This document shows positions 4,601 to 5,201 of a DNA stretch of 5,201 nucleotides, piece after piece (position 1 is the stretch's first letter; each line of letters begins with the position of its first letter). The stretch covers positions 1 through 5,201 of the forward strand of contig DJHJ01000008.1 in the NCBI GenBank assembly GCA_002433055.1, read 5' to 3'. The notes under the pieces are model-generated. The model saw nothing but the letters and a program-made list of their open reading frames with translations, searched no databases and was not told the origin of the DNA. The DNA is from Acidobacteriia bacterium UBA6623. GTDB lineage: Bacteria; Acidobacteriota; Terriglobia; Bryobacterales; UBA6623. The translations under genes and the position numbers were made by a program.

Positions 4601-5201
4601 ATGTTGCTCAACAAACGCTCTTTCTGGGTGCGATTAGGAGTGCCACTACTGGCAATGTTGGTCTGGAGTCTGTTACCGGCCACACAAGTCTCTTCCAAAT
4701 CGGACGAACACTGGTATAAGGGCAACTTACATACCCACACAATTAACAAAGGTGGGGATAGTTCTCCCGACGTGGTGGCACGCTGGTACAAGGAGCACGG
4801 CTATAACTTTTTGGTTCTGAGCGACCACAACTACCTGACTGACCCTAAAGGGTTAAACTCGATCTTCGCTGCCGAGGAACGCTTTTTGCTTATCTCAGGA
4901 GAAGAGGTCACTTCCGGGTTTGAAAAGAAACCAGTACACGTTAACGCATTCAAGCTTCACCGAACCCTTCAACCAATAGTTGGAAAAAGTGTGCTGGATA
5001 CGATTCAGAAGAACGTGGATGCCATTCTCGCAGCCGGGGGTATGCCGTCACTCAACCATCCGAACTTTCGTTGGGCTATCACACCAGCTGAACTAAGCCA
5101 AGTCCGAAATCTTCACTTGTTCGAAGTCTTTAACGGCCACCCTGCCACCAACGACTTCGATGGAGGCGCGTTCCCTAGTCTCGAAGAAATGTGGGATATC
5201 G
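4601..5201 (+). CDS. PHP-domain metallohydrolase with N-terminal signal or anchor, right copy (C-terminus off window)
   Basis: From the ATG at 4601 the frame stays open for 200 codons to the right edge. It is a paralogue of the left PHP gene, aligning codon for codon with no gap, with about 154 of 200 residues identical by hand count. The N-terminus is again basic then hydrophobic (about residues 12-28), followed by the shared QVSSKS, which suggests export or membrane anchoring. The metal-site motifs are HTHT (H44, H46), SDHN (D75, H76), GEE (E101/E102), VHVN (H113) and NHPN (H153); the last D-x-H motif would lie beyond the window. Unlike the left copy, SDGD after HTHTIN is changed to KGGD, so D51 is lost to glycine, and D152 beside H153 is asparagine. 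Activity or metal content may therefore differ. The ATG has only GTAGGG directly before it, a poorly spaced ribosome binding site; GTG at 4583 is an in-frame alternative. The substrate is unknown. Confidence 0.88.
   Translation, partial: MLLNKRSFWVRLGVPLLAMLVWSLLPATQVSSKSDEHWYKGNLHTHTINKGGDSSPDVVARWYKEHGYNFLVLSDHNYLTDPKGLNSIFAAEERFLLISGEEVTSGFEKKPVHVNAFKLHRTLQPIVGKSVLDTIQKNVDAILAAGGMPSLNHPNFRWAITPAELSQVRNLHLFEVFNGHPATNDFDGGAFPSLEEMWDI
4841..4911 (+). repeat. 71-bp exact inverted repeat, right arm (inside PHP gene)
   Basis: This is the partner of 443-513, identical over 71 bases in opposite orientation and covering codons 81-104 of the right PHP gene. A single mismatch (T versus G at 4912) separates it from another 12 identical bases. 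Shorter exact blocks of about 20 bases recur further along both genes. Confidence 0.9.

Noticed and set aside
4588..4791. Minus-strand 67-codon ORF over the start of the right PHP gene
   Set aside because: It is antisense to the signal and HTHT region of the PHP gene, whose frame is supported by its gap-free alignment with the left paralogue.

Overview
The window is bacterial chromosomal DNA of moderate GC content, with housekeeping genes and one small inverted duplication. It holds a pterin-4a-carbinolamine dehydratase gene (phhB), a full-length UvrD/PcrA-type helicase, a small uncharacterised ORF, one tRNA-His gene, and the N-terminal parts of two closely related PHP-domain genes, one running off each edge. 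The lineage cannot be fixed from this sequence. The tRNA-His is a clue: it has A73 and U72 and no encoded G-1. That is the variant known from a subgroup of Alphaproteobacteria (for example Caulobacter), so the organism belongs either to that group or to another lineage whose histidyl-tRNA synthetase uses the same rule.

Layout from left to right. Positions 1-753 (minus strand) encode the first 251 residues of a PHP-domain metallohydrolase with an N-terminal hydrophobic segment; its C-terminus lies off the left edge. Positions 754-960 form a divergent intergenic region with a candidate phhB promoter, an 8-bp inverted repeat over it and a leader rich in complementary segments. phhB (961-1293, plus) converges with a minus-strand pair: the helicase (3972-1576) followed by an 81-codon ORF (1548-1303), probably on one transcript. 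Positions 3973-4229 separate the helicase from the divergent tRNA-His gene (4230-4306, plus). Positions 4307-4600 carry no gene but contain a degraded second copy of the tRNA 3' half and several hairpins. Positions 4601-5201 (plus) encode the first 200 residues of the second PHP-domain protein, cut by the right edge.

The most notable feature is the architecture. The two PHP genes are paralogues that align codon for codon without gaps from their start codons, about 77% identical over 200 residues by hand count, and they sit in inverted orientation on either side of the phhB/helicase/tRNA block. Within them is a 71-bp block that is identical at the nucleotide level although the flanking codons carry many synonymous differences, which suggests gene conversion. 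The inverted pair could also recombine and flip the roughly 3.8-kb interior. The right copy has lost the motif I aspartate that the left copy keeps.

The genes do not form one pathway: phhB serves pterin recycling, the helicase DNA repair and replication, the tRNA translation, and the PHP proteins are probably exported or membrane-anchored phosphoesterases of unknown substrate. I see no CRISPR array, transposase, integrase, phage gene or recognisable defence system.
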